Of a stretch of DNA of 64,000 bases, positions 27,538-35,480 are shown piece by piece (positions within the stretch are counted from its first letter, which is position 1; each line of letters starts with the position of its first letter). The translations under genes and the position numbers were made by a program. Under the pieces are notes generated by a model, which saw only the letters and a list, made by a program, of their open reading frames with translations, had not been told where the DNA came from and made no database searches. This DNA is from Photobacterium aphoticum (GTDB taxonomy: Bacteria; Pseudomonadota; Gammaproteobacteria; Enterobacterales; Vibrionaceae), in the NCBI RefSeq assembly GCF_001029435.1, contig NZ_LDOV01000022.1, positions 1 to 64,000 on the forward strand, read 5' to 3'.

Positions 27538-28365
27538 ATGGGCACTGGGGTATTGCGTAATACGTGGCATCGTCATTTATCTGTGATGTTTTTCTGTTTC
27601 CTGCCGGTGCTCTTTTTGTTGTTTTACGCCTCGTCCAGCGCTGCTTCTCGTTTATCAGACATCACTGATCGCGGGGTGCTACGGGTTGGGACCACCGGTG
27701 ACTGGAGCCCGATGACCATGCGTGATCCGGCCACCAATTTCTATCGCGGGTTTGATATCGACATTACCACTGAATTGGCCAAAGATTTGGGGGTGACGGT
27801 CGAGTATGTGCCGACCACGTGGAAAACGCTGGTAAATGGCGTGATCACAGAAAAATACGACATGACCGGCAGTGCATCACTGAATATGCAGCGGGCGCGC
27901 TTAGTGGGTTACAGCGATACCTACTTCTATCTGGCATTTGTGCCGGTGATTCAGAAGAATAACGTCAATCGCTTTCGTAAATGGAGTGATTTCAATTCGC
28001 CATCGGTGGTGATCACGTCCACAACCGGTACCGTGCAGCAAGCGATAGTTAAAGAGCTCCTGCCCAAATCCCGCCAACACAGCTTGGACTCACCAAGCCA
28101 AGGGTATCAGTATCTGCTGGAAAACAAGTCTACCGCTATCATTACCTCCAACATTGAAGCTGCGACATTAGTGCAGCGTTACCCGCAACTGAGTATTGCC
28201 CGCGTGGATGGCATGCGTCGACCCACGCCGATAGCCATGTTGTTACCTAAAGGCGATCAGGAGTGGATCAATTACGTTAATCATTGGATTGAACTCAAAC
28301 GAGTGCAGGGCTTTTTTGATCGCATTGCGAAGAAGTGGGGATTGGTCAAATTAGAGGTGAAGTAA
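27538..28365 (+). CDS. Periplasmic solute-binding protein, family 3 (cyclohexadienyl dehydratase-like)
   Basis: Exported protein of 275 aa. A signal peptide (hydrophobic about 15-35, ending SSAAS) precedes a family-3 solute-binding fold (ITDRGVLRVGTTGDWSPM, then GFDIDITTELAKDLGV). It resembles PheC-type cyclohexadienyl dehydratases, which use this fold catalytically, as much as amino-acid ABC receptors. No ABC permease or ATPase gene is adjacent, which favours an enzymatic or orphan role. A good AGGAG site precedes the ATG. It starts 50 bp after the TetR gene and may be co-transcribed with it. Confidence 0.78.
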   Translation: MGTGVLRNTWHRHLSVMFFCFLPVLFLLFYASSSAASRLSDITDRGVLRVGTTGDWSPMTMRDPATNFYRGFDIDITTELAKDLGVTVEYVPTTWKTLVNGVITEKYDMTGSASLNMQRARLVGYSDTYFYLAFVPVIQKNNVNRFRKWSDFNSPSVVITSTTGTVQQAIVKELLPKSRQHSLDSPSQGYQYLLENKSTAIITSNIEAATLVQRYPQLSIARVDGMRRPTPIAMLLPKGDQEWINYVNHWIELKRVQGFFDRIAKKWGLVKLEVK

Positions 28366-28428
28366 TGGGGCGGTATGCATCCAGCCACTAAAATGATATA
28401 CATCGATTTTTGAATTGCAGAACACACT

Positions 28429-28839
28429 ATGTCTCAACCGATCAAACAGCAAATTGGCAATATCGCCCTTGTGGTGGATAACTACGACGATGCCATCGCC
28501 TTTTATACCCAGAAGCTACAATTTACCTTGGTGGAAGACACCGACTTAGGCGGCGGTAAGCGTTGGGTGCAAGTGTCTCCGCCCAATTCAAACGGCACGA
28601 ATTTGCTGTTGGCACAAGCGAGCAATGACGCGCAACAACAAGCAGTGGGTAATCAAACCGGTGGTCGCGTGTTTTTGTTTCTGCAAACCAATGACTTTTG
28701 GCGTGATTATGAAGACATGAAAGCCAAAGGTGTGGTGTTCAACGAAGCGCCGCGAGAAGAAGCTTACGGCACCGTTGTGGTGTTTCAGGATCTCTACGGC
28801 AATAAATGGGATTTATTGCAACTGAAGCACACCGATTAA
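28429..28839 (+). CDS. VOC (glyoxalase/bleomycin-resistance) family protein
   Basis: A 136-aa vicinal-oxygen-chelate fold protein with paired beta-alpha-beta-beta-beta modules: IGNIALVVDNYDDAIAFYTQ at the N-terminus and VVFQDLYGNKWDLLQ at the C-terminus. The terminal segment keeps the D-x-x-G-N-x-W/x-x-L pattern common in metal-binding members. The substrate is not predictable. It lies 35 bp before the YqaB-like gene. Confidence 0.85.
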   Translation: MSQPIKQQIGNIALVVDNYDDAIAFYTQKLQFTLVEDTDLGGGKRWVQVSPPNSNGTNLLLAQASNDAQQQAVGNQTGGRVFLFLQTNDFWRDYEDMKAKGVVFNEAPREEAYGTVVVFQDLYGNKWDLLQLKHTD

Positions 28840-28873
28840 ACGAATTCTACAAGCGTATTGAAGGTGAAAGAGG

Positions 28874-29485
28874 ATGATGGATTTATCACAGTATCACGCA
28901 CTGATTTTCGACATGGATGGCACGCTAATTGACTCTATGCCTGCGCATGTTGAAGCGTGGCGAAAAACGTGTGAGCAGTACGAAATCCCGTTTGATGCGA
29001 ATTGGTTTTATGCCTTAGGGGGTTCGCCAACCATTAAAACGGCACAGGCCATTAACCATCAGTGGGAACAGCATTTTGACCCTCAGGAATTGGCGGATAC
29101 CAAGTGCCAGTATTTTGAGGATCTGGATTTTAAAGGGGAGGTGATTCCCGAGACTTATCAGCTGTTGATGGCATACAAAGACACCAAGAAAATTGCTGTC
29201 GGTACCGGATGTCGGCTGATGAATGCGGAACCCTTGCTGACGGAAACCGGGATTTACCCTCACTTAGATGCCCTCGTGACGGCGGATGATGTGGAAAACC
29301 ATAAACCGGATCCCGATACGTTTTTGGAAGCCGCCAAACGGGTTGGGATCGCACCCGCACAATGTTTGGTGTTTGAAGACACTTTGCTGGGTCAGCAAGC
29401 CGCGTTGGCTGCCGGTATGGACTGCATGATGGTAGAAGACGGCAAATTGGGCGTGTTGGTAAAAGCCCCAAGAGGCGGTGAGTAA
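28874..29485 (+). CDS. yqaB: YqaB-like HAD phosphatase (beta-phosphoglucomutase family)
   Basis: HAD phosphatase of 203 aa. All four motifs are seen: FDMDGTLIDS (nucleophile Asp), AVGTG (motif II), HKPDPDTF (motif III Lys) and VFEDTLLGQQAA (motif IV acid). The cap has the phosphoglucomutase-like form. It matches E. coli YqaB, a fructose-1-phosphatase/sugar phosphatase, in length and motifs. A GAGG site precedes the paired ATGs. Confidence 0.87.
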   Translation: MMDLSQYHALIFDMDGTLIDSMPAHVEAWRKTCEQYEIPFDANWFYALGGSPTIKTAQAINHQWEQHFDPQELADTKCQYFEDLDFKGEVIPETYQLLMAYKDTKKIAVGTGCRLMNAEPLLTETGIYPHLDALVTADDVENHKPDPDTFLEAAKRVGIAPAQCLVFEDTLLGQQAALAAGMDCMMVEDGKLGVLVKAPRGGE

Positions 29486-29599
29486 CGGCGATTAACGCGA
29501 ATGCCCCCGTCCACTGTTGACCAAATCGTGGCGAAATAGAGACACATCCTGTCAGAACGGGTATGCTTGCACGCATTGTTGCCATACCCGATACAAATC

Positions 29600-30097
29600 A
29601 TGAAAAATACCTCCGATTCTTCCTCTCGCTCTGCCTCGCAACGTCAGGCTTCACATCGTGACAAGCACACTGAGACTGAGCAATTTGGCTTATCTGAAAC
29701 GCGCTTTTGGATCCAACGTCTGAGCAAAACCGCCATTCGTGCATTGCATATTTTGGGTATCGCAGGCAGTGCGGGCGGTATTTTATACGGTGTCGATAAA
29801 TCATTGTGGATTCACTGGTGGATCATGGCGATGGTGACCGGTGTGCTGATGACGCTGGTGGAAATTCGCCAATCCCGTTTGTGGCTGATTCAATTAAAAG
29901 GTGTGCTGACTTATGTGAAACTGGCCTTGATCGGCAGTTTTTATTGGTTGCCCGCGCACAAACCCGCGTTGTTTATCACGGTATTGCTGATGTCAGTGAT
30001 TATTGCCCACGGGCCTGCCGGGTTGCGTCATTATTCGGTGTGGCATCGCCGCCGTATTGATGACAAGCCGGGCAAGAAGCGTCGCATGAATGGCTAA
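29600..30097 (+). CDS. Small polytopic membrane protein, unknown function
   Basis: A 165-aa protein. The ATG at 29600 is preferred because upstream codons lack a ribosome-binding site. A polar Ser/Arg-rich N-terminus (1-40) precedes about four hydrophobic segments (AIRALHILGIAGSAGGILYG onward, ending before RRRIDDKPGKKRR). The basic C-terminus suggests it faces the cytoplasm. No family recognised. Confidence 0.7.
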   Translation: MKNTSDSSSRSASQRQASHRDKHTETEQFGLSETRFWIQRLSKTAIRALHILGIAGSAGGILYGVDKSLWIHWWIMAMVTGVLMTLVEIRQSRLWLIQLKGVLTYVKLALIGSFYWLPAHKPALFITVLLMSVIIAHGPAGLRHYSVWHRRRIDDKPGKKRRMNG

Positions 30098-30315
30098 TCT
30101 TTATCTTTGCCTTTATCCGCATCTTCACTTTCGCGCTATAGGTGCGTTCTGATAAGTGCTGGTAAGCACGGTTCGCTCAGGGTTCAGTAAAGCCTGCAAA
30201 AGTAAGAAAAGTCACGAATAAAGACAAAAACGCCGTATTCCTACATCAAATTTATGCATACGCACTACACTGATAAATAGGCAGAAACTTTGTTGTTCGG
30301 TGTAAGGCGGTAGCG

Positions 30316-30642
30316 ATGAAACAATGGATAGTGATTATTTTGTCTTTATTGGCTGTAGGCTGTAGCAAGTCGGTAGACGAGCGTGCGGATGATTACGTTG
30401 AAGCCAGTTTTACCTTATGTGGCTCTGACGTGAAATCTTATTCACAAGGTGACGATGGTAAAATTCGCGTCCGTTGTGAAAACAACAGCTACTTCACGGT
30501 AAAAGACCAAGCGACACTGGCGTATATGCACGAACTGAATGGGGCGTATTGTGAAGGGGAAGGGTTTGAATCCTTTAATGAGCGCCAACGCTATTTCACG
30601 TTTGTCTGTAATGGTGAGAAGCGGTTTAACATCCCGAAATAG
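30316..30642 (+). CDS. Small lipoprotein, unknown function
   Basis: A 108-aa lipoprotein with lipobox LAVGC (Cys16). Four further cysteines at about 35, 54, 79 and 97 could form two disulfides in a compact periplasmic domain. It is followed by its own terminator. No family recognised. Confidence 0.7.
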   Translation: MKQWIVIILSLLAVGCSKSVDERADDYVEASFTLCGSDVKSYSQGDDGKIRVRCENNSYFTVKDQATLAYMHELNGAYCEGEGFESFNERQRYFTFVCNGEKRFNIPK

Positions 30643-30664
30643 CACACGAAAACATCTTAAAAAA

Positions 30665-30700
30665 GGCCACCTGTCGCTCAGCGAAAGGTGGCCATTTTTT
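30665..30700 (+). terminator. Terminator after the small lipoprotein
   Basis: GGCCACCT / AGGTGGCC stem with an inner CGC/GCG pairing, followed by TTTTTT. The A-run before it could also serve the converging WYL gene. Confidence 0.88.
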
Positions 30701-30750
30701 AGTGCATTGTTAGCCATTCAGAACATATGCGTAAGAGTACGTGAGTCAGC

Positions 30751-31680
30751 TTATTCTTCGGCTTTATAGCCAGGGGCTAACATGGCGCTGGTTACTTGGT
30801 ACAGTGCTTGCGGATTATTCAGTGCCAGCTGGTAGCCCACATATTCATTTAAGCAACCGTCTTGGCTGCAATCCACTTCCCACTTACGCAATAAATAGCC
30901 CGCTAATGCTGCACGGGATTCAATCACTAACTTGCCGTCCTGCATTTCGTAATCCAGCTCAATGGCTTGTGGATTATGCAGCTTAGGGTGGGGGATCAGC
31001 TCTAGCTCAATGTATTTTTGCCACTGACGATCCGCTTCGATGCTTTCATGGGTATCTGGCGACTGTTCAATAATGCGCGCAGACAAGACACGGTTACACA
31101 CCACATCCATGAACTGGTTGTTCTTACGGTCAAAGGCACGGACGTGCCAGCGTTTACTGGTATCCACCAAACTGTGTGGCGCGATCACGCGGGTACTTTG
31201 GCCGCTGGACGCCGACATGTAATCGATCTCAATCAGACGGTTGCGGTAGATCCCTTCACAGAGTACCGCCATCACGGGTGTGCGTGGCACGGTTAATGAA
31301 ATCGGGGTCTCACAGTTAATCGGGAAGGCCTGATGACCGGCAAAGCCATCACCGTAACCCAGTGAAATGGTGGCTAAGGTTTTGTGTAAATCCAGCGTGA
31401 ACAGTGGCTGAAATTCTGGCTGTTTAAAGTACTTTTTTGAGCGCATGTCTAACTTCAGGTTGTCAGGCATCAACTCTTTATACAGGGCTAAGTCGCGGGT
31501 TGTCGCAGCATGACCGACAGCAAAACGATCAATCAAATCCTTACGGGTGACTTCCCCGAAAAAATACAAAGCAAAGTCAATGAATGCGAGGCGCTCACGC
31601 TGTGCAGAACCAATTGCATTCAACTTGTTCGCAATGTCGGCACTGATGTCCGTAGAATGGTTGTCGTTGTGAAGAGTCAT
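30751..31680 (-). CDS. WYL-domain transcriptional regulator
   Basis: Regulator of 309 aa: a winged-helix N-terminus (about 20-70, FFGEVTRKDLIDRFAVGHAATTRD), a WYL-type sensor domain (about 140-225, YMSASSGQSTRVIAPHSLVD and RWHVRAFDRKNNQFMDV) and a C-terminal WCX-like extension. WYL proteins sense nucleic acids or nucleotides, and some relatives (CapW, BrxR) control anti-phage systems. No defence gene is adjacent, so its regulon is unknown. Confidence 0.82.
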   Translation of the reverse strand: MTLHNDNHSTDISADIANKLNAIGSAQRERLAFIDFALYFFGEVTRKDLIDRFAVGHAATTRDLALYKELMPDNLKLDMRSKKYFKQPEFQPLFTLDLHKTLATISLGYGDGFAGHQAFPINCETPISLTVPRTPVMAVLCEGIYRNRLIEIDYMSASSGQSTRVIAPHSLVDTSKRWHVRAFDRKNNQFMDVVCNRVLSARIIEQSPDTHESIEADRQWQKYIELELIPHPKLHNPQAIELDYEMQDGKLVIESRAALAGYLLRKWEVDCSQDGCLNEYVGYQLALNNPQALYQVTSAMLAPGYKAEE

Positions 31681-32024
31681 GGTTATTTATCCAGTACTTT
31701 TGGTTGCCCTTAATATATACCGAAAAGCAGTAGATGCAAGTCCAATTCATGGTTCATTCTGTCTTTGTCTCTTCTTTTATGCCATCTTTGATCAACAAAT
31801 TATGAGATAGCTATCCTCATTATCAGTATTTGAGTGATTTTTGTACGATGGTAAACAGTGTTCAATAAAAAACGTAGACGCAGAGTTCAACTGCTTGTTT
31901 TGCGAGCGAAAAAAGAAGATTTTGCGGGTGAGTTTTTGCTATGAATATGGAAAATAGGCCGCCGCCATAGACATGCATTTTTGAGTTATGTTCAAGAGGC
32001 ATAGGTTCTGTTGAGACAAAAGGG
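31681..32024. other. Intergenic region, no gene seen
   Basis: 344 bp between the divergent WYL gene and the next hypothetical gene. AT-rich; presumed to hold both promoters. No clear repeat or RNA gene seen. Confidence 0.4.
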
Positions 32025-32549
32025 ATGAACGCATTGGAATTAACAGATAAGCAGTTATGCATAGCCTATGAGGGGTTGGTACAAGGCGCGGTGTGTTTAG
32101 ACGAGCATCTGCTTCAAGGTGTGTGGGTCTATGTGGAAAGCGCTATGCTGGCCCGAAATATTGCCCGTGAAACCTATTTACGGATTGAACATCTGCAAAG
32201 CCCGCAGTGTTATGTGCGTATGAGTTCGCTGATGCCCATTGATTTTTTCGGTACCAATGACAATCCGAAGAATGACTCACCATGCCGAGATGCGAACTTT
32301 AAGCCGATCGTGTTGAAAGTGTGTGAGTTGATCCCACATGAGGATGCCTATCCGGAACAACGCTGGCATATCCAGCGCGTGTTTACCGCGTGTGAAGTGG
32401 CAAGCGCCATAGAGGCATTATTGGTATTGCTGGCCGATACACAACAGTTTCCCAGCTGTTCCGTCTGCGAACAGCGTTATCCGAGGAGCTTCTTAGACAG
32501 TGATCGGATCTGTGAAGACTGTTGTTATGAATTACTGGGTGGCGAGTAG
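32025..32549 (+). CDS. Hypothetical protein with C-terminal zinc-ribbon-like cysteines
   Basis: A 174-aa soluble protein of unknown family. The last 35 residues contain two CxxC-type pairs (CSVCEQRYPRSF, then CEDCC), a typical zinc-knuckle arrangement. The remainder is mixed alpha/beta with no recognised motif. AAAAGGG lies immediately before the ATG, so spacing is poor and the true start is slightly uncertain. Confidence 0.62.
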   Translation: MNALELTDKQLCIAYEGLVQGAVCLDEHLLQGVWVYVESAMLARNIARETYLRIEHLQSPQCYVRMSSLMPIDFFGTNDNPKNDSPCRDANFKPIVLKVCELIPHEDAYPEQRWHIQRVFTACEVASAIEALLVLLADTQQFPSCSVCEQRYPRSFLDSDRICEDCCYELLGGE

Positions 32550-32703
32550 TTAATGGCCTATCGCGCCCGTTGAACGCGGTGCGTATTATTTTTGTTGCAT
32601 AAAGTTGCCCTTGGACGTGTTCCGAGGGCTTTTTATTTTATGCTTTACAGATATCAAGGTCGGCGTATATTGAGTTGCACATCATCATGTTGGAGGTCAG
32701 TTG

Positions 32704-33282
32704 ATGATCCATGCATTCACTCGTTATTTTCAAACCAAGTTTCCTCACCATATTCGTCATATCCACTATACCGTGATGTTCATCGCTCTTGCTCAATTAC
32801 TATTGAGCAATGGGATGCACATTAATAAGCAAGGTGTAATACGAGATACCGCCGTGGCCCAGTTTTCCACATGGGCACATATTGGCTTTGGCTGTGTATT
32901 TTTACTGTTGATCATTGCGTTTACGCTGGTGGAATTACGTACCCACGGTTTTCGGTATTTTTATCCTTATTTATGGGGAGATTGGCGACAAATTCAGTCT
33001 GACATTGCCCAGCTTCGGCAGCGAAAACTGCCGGATGCTAAGCCTCAGGGGTTAGCGGCCTGTGTGCAAGGACTCGGGCTGGGCGCAGGGTTATTGGTTG
33101 CCGCCTCTGGGGCCATTTGGCTCGGACTGTGGTTAACGGACAGTGCTCTTGCTCATGAAGCGAAAGATCTGCACAAAATGCTGACCGGATTGATCGAAGC
33201 CTACATCGTGGGTCACGGTGGATTAGGTTTGCTGCATATTTATCTATCAAGCAAAAAGCACGGCCAACTTGATGAAAAATAG
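32704..33282 (+). CDS. Cytochrome b561-like membrane protein
   Basis: A 192-aa protein with four hydrophobic helices (about 18-38, 58-80, 120-145, 165-185) and histidines at helix ends (HHIRHIHYT, WAHIGFG, KDLHKMLTG, VGHGGLGLLHIY) positioned like the haem ligands of bacterial di-haem cytochrome b561. Such proteins pass electrons between quinol and periplasmic partners. A TTG one codon upstream is possible, but the ATG at 32704 has better spacing from GGAGG. The signature is not strict, so haem binding is inferred. Confidence 0.75.
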   Translation: MIHAFTRYFQTKFPHHIRHIHYTVMFIALAQLLLSNGMHINKQGVIRDTAVAQFSTWAHIGFGCVFLLLIIAFTLVELRTHGFRYFYPYLWGDWRQIQSDIAQLRQRKLPDAKPQGLAACVQGLGLGAGLLVAASGAIWLGLWLTDSALAHEAKDLHKMLTGLIEAYIVGHGGLGLLHIYLSSKKHGQLDEK

Positions 33283-33334
33283 ATAAATAACAGATAGATA
33301 AATAAACAGATAAACACATAAGCAATACACCGAT

Positions 33335-33372
33335 AAAAAATGCCCCCGTGACCAAAGGTGACGGGGGGCATT
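33335..33372 (-). terminator. Terminator of the symporter/lyase operon
   Basis: Hairpin with arms around TGCCCCCGT and ACGGGGGGCA and an A-run on the left, which is a T-run on the minus strand. It lies 22 bp after the small membrane peptide gene. Confidence 0.85.
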
Positions 33373-33393
33373 GTGTTAAGACGCTCGACAGGA

Positions 33394-33519
33394 TTACTTG
33401 TCTTGAGTGGGGGCTTGTACCTGACGACGTTCAATCACTGGCGTTAAACCAATGGCAGCAATCACCATGACGACGGCACAGATGGCTAACCCGAATAATA
33501 GGGTGTAAACAAAAGTCAT
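33394..33519 (-). CDS. 41-aa single-span membrane peptide, symporter accessory
   Basis: A 41-codon ORF starting ATG at 33519, with GGAG 7 bp before it and only 12 bp after the SSS symporter gene. One membrane helix covers about residues 4-26, then a short polar tail with ERRQ. Small accessory peptides in this position are known for other sodium symporters (for example MetS with NSS transporters), so it probably assembles with or stabilises the symporter. Position, ribosome-binding site and the terminator just after it support a real gene. Confidence 0.8.
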   Translation of the reverse strand: MTFVYTLLFGLAICAVVMVIAAIGLTPVIERRQVQAPTQDK

Positions 33520-33531
33520 AGCATGTCTCCG

Positions 33532-34932
33532 TTAAGCAGGCTGTAAGATTTTTGGCATCGATTCTGTGTGCTTCGCTGGCACCACAAAGTAGACGATGAC
33601 TGCGACCACGAACCCTGCCACACCCGCATCAATCTCCCATGGTTGGCCCATGATCAACCAGGTTAATGACATCAGGCTACCGATAATGGACGAAGCCACA
33701 ACGGCGTAGATTTTCTCCGAGCGGTAATGACGGCTGACGCCAAGTGCAATAGGGAGGACCGCTGCCGGTGCCCACATGGCGTAGGAATAAAGCAGTAGAT
33801 CAATCACACTTGGGATCTGGATGGCTAAGAAGCAGGCAATCAGGCTGATGGCCAGTGTTGCGCCACGGCCAATCTTGAGCAGTCCTGCCGAGGTGATTTC
33901 TTGTTTCTTGCTTAAACGCTCATAGAAATCCTTGGTGGCGATGATGGAGCAGCAACTCAGGATTGCCCCACATGACGAGATGATGCAGGCCAGAATGGCG
34001 GCGGCTACTAAGCCAACCAAAGGTGCCGGTAGCAATGCCCCAGCCAAATCGACCAATGCCGTTTCTCCATTGACGTTGGGAATTTCCACGTAAGCAATGA
34101 AGCCAATGGTTACCATGGTGATTGGCAGGAAGAAGATCATGAATAAACCTGCACCTGTCACACCGTATTTTGCGTTCTTCTCATCTTTGGCTGAATACAT
34201 GCGTTGTACAAAGTACGGTGCAAGTAATTCACCTAAGAAGAAGGCGGCAAAGACGCTGATGAGTTTTGGTACTGACCATGTCCCCGTCCAACCGGTGAAA
34301 TCTTGAGGTAAGCGTTCTAGAAGCGGACCATAGCCACCGACCTGATATAAGCCATAAATACACATCCCTAAGAAAACACAAACCAGCAGTAAGAATTGGA
34401 ATACATCCACTCGCATAATGCTGGTCATGCCGCCCAGAGAGGTATAGGCGACCACAACGACTAAGCCGATGCAGATACCAACGGTTGCATTGATCCCCAG
34501 AACGGACTGGAAGATATTACCGATGGCTGCAAACTGTGCCGCGACAATGCCCATGCAAAATACAAACGAGACAATCCCAATCCAATAGCGTGAAAACGTG
34601 CCGTACTTATGGGCGAAGAAATCGCCAATGGTCGAAAATTTCAACCCTCGTAGTTTTGGCGCGATATACATGCCAGAGTAAACCAAGCTTAAATACCATG
34701 CACAGGCCGCTAAGCCGATCCCTGCGCCGATGGTGGTTGCCTTTGATACCGTACCGATAGACGCACCACCACCAATCATGGACGTGGCGCTGGATGCCAA
34801 TAAAATGGGCCAAGCAATGTTACGTCCTGCCACTGCGAAGTCATCCATATTGGAGACTTTCTGTGAGTAGTAGTAGCCAATGCCGACGAGTATCATCAGA
34901 TACACGACGATGACAAAAATAGCAGAGTTCAT
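33532..34932 (-). CDS. Sodium:solute symporter (SSS) family transporter
   Basis: Inner-membrane Na+-coupled importer of 466 aa with about thirteen hydrophobic helices. Family features include YYYSQKVSNMDDFAVAGR near the N-terminus, the GGGASIGTVSKA loop and the conserved YTSLGGMTSIMRVDVFQ segment. Its place in an operon with a lyase, an MmgE/PrpD protein and an asparaginase-domain protein suggests it imports the compound they degrade, probably an amino-acid-like or di/tricarboxylate substrate. Confidence 0.92.
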   Translation of the reverse strand: MNSAIFVIVVYLMILVGIGYYYSQKVSNMDDFAVAGRNIAWPILLASSATSMIGGGASIGTVSKATTIGAGIGLAACAWYLSLVYSGMYIAPKLRGLKFSTIGDFFAHKYGTFSRYWIGIVSFVFCMGIVAAQFAAIGNIFQSVLGINATVGICIGLVVVVAYTSLGGMTSIMRVDVFQFLLLVCVFLGMCIYGLYQVGGYGPLLERLPQDFTGWTGTWSVPKLISVFAAFFLGELLAPYFVQRMYSAKDEKNAKYGVTGAGLFMIFFLPITMVTIGFIAYVEIPNVNGETALVDLAGALLPAPLVGLVAAAILACIISSCGAILSCCSIIATKDFYERLSKKQEITSAGLLKIGRGATLAISLIACFLAIQIPSVIDLLLYSYAMWAPAAVLPIALGVSRHYRSEKIYAVVASSIIGSLMSLTWLIMGQPWEIDAGVAGFVVAVIVYFVVPAKHTESMPKILQPA

Positions 34933-34956
34933 CCTGTTCTCCTTACATCACAGATA

Positions 34957-35469
34957 TTATGCGTGCAGCGACTCCATCGCTTCCACATCGTAGACTTCAC
35001 CAAAGAACACCACATACACGCCGGGGGCGGAGCATTTAGCGGCCATGATAGAGGCGCCCAGATTGAAAGCGGCGTCATTGAGGCTGAAGCCTTCCAGTGG
35101 CCACATGGCACCGGTGAACACCACGGTATGACGGTTGTTATCACCCAGCATGGCTTTGAGTTTGCGGGCGCTGTCAAACACGGTGAAAGTACCGTGCGTG
35201 ATCACATGGGCGCGGCTGTCATTCGTCAGAATGGACTGATAGATGCTGCTAAGATCGTGCTCGTCAATCTCTCGGCTGTCTTTGCAGCAAATAGGGGTGT
35301 GCTGCAGCTTGTTGTCATCCAGACGAATATACTTTTTCAAGTACGCCGGAATCGGACTTTCCGAGAGCGGAAAAACGGTACAGGCATCGATATCGTAATA
35401 CGAGTCGATGGTGCCACCGGTGGTGATCAGGTGGACTTTTTGTGCGCTTGTCGAATGGGTAGGGTACAT
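34957..35469 (-). CDS. Stand-alone asparaginase N-terminal domain protein
   Basis: A 170-aa protein with the asparaginase catalytic domain only; normal asparaginases have about 330 aa in two domains. TTGGTIDS (Thr20 as candidate nucleophile), THGTFT and FTGAMWPLEGFSLND match the family. No frameshift is needed and both ends are clean, so this looks like a genuine one-domain form. It may deamidate the substrate or an intermediate of the operon pathway. It is third in the operon, 11 bp after the MmgE/PrpD gene. Confidence 0.82.
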   Translation of the reverse strand: MYPTHSTSAQKVHLITTGGTIDSYYDIDACTVFPLSESPIPAYLKKYIRLDDNKLQHTPICCKDSREIDEHDLSSIYQSILTNDSRAHVITHGTFTVFDSARKLKAMLGDNNRHTVVFTGAMWPLEGFSLNDAAFNLGASIMAAKCSAPGVYVVFFGEVYDVEAMESLHA

Positions 35470-35480
35470 AGTCAGGCCTG

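Noticed and set aside
33281-33330. AT-rich short tandem-like repeats (AGATAAATA units) after the cytochrome b561-like gene
   Set aside because: Few irregular units, no spacers; simple sequence rather than a CRISPR or functional repeat.
34929-35177. 82-aa minus-strand frame overlapping the asparaginase-domain gene end
   Set aside because: It is an alternative frame rich in Pro/Trp/Cys without domain features; the asparaginase frame is complete without it, so no frameshift is needed.
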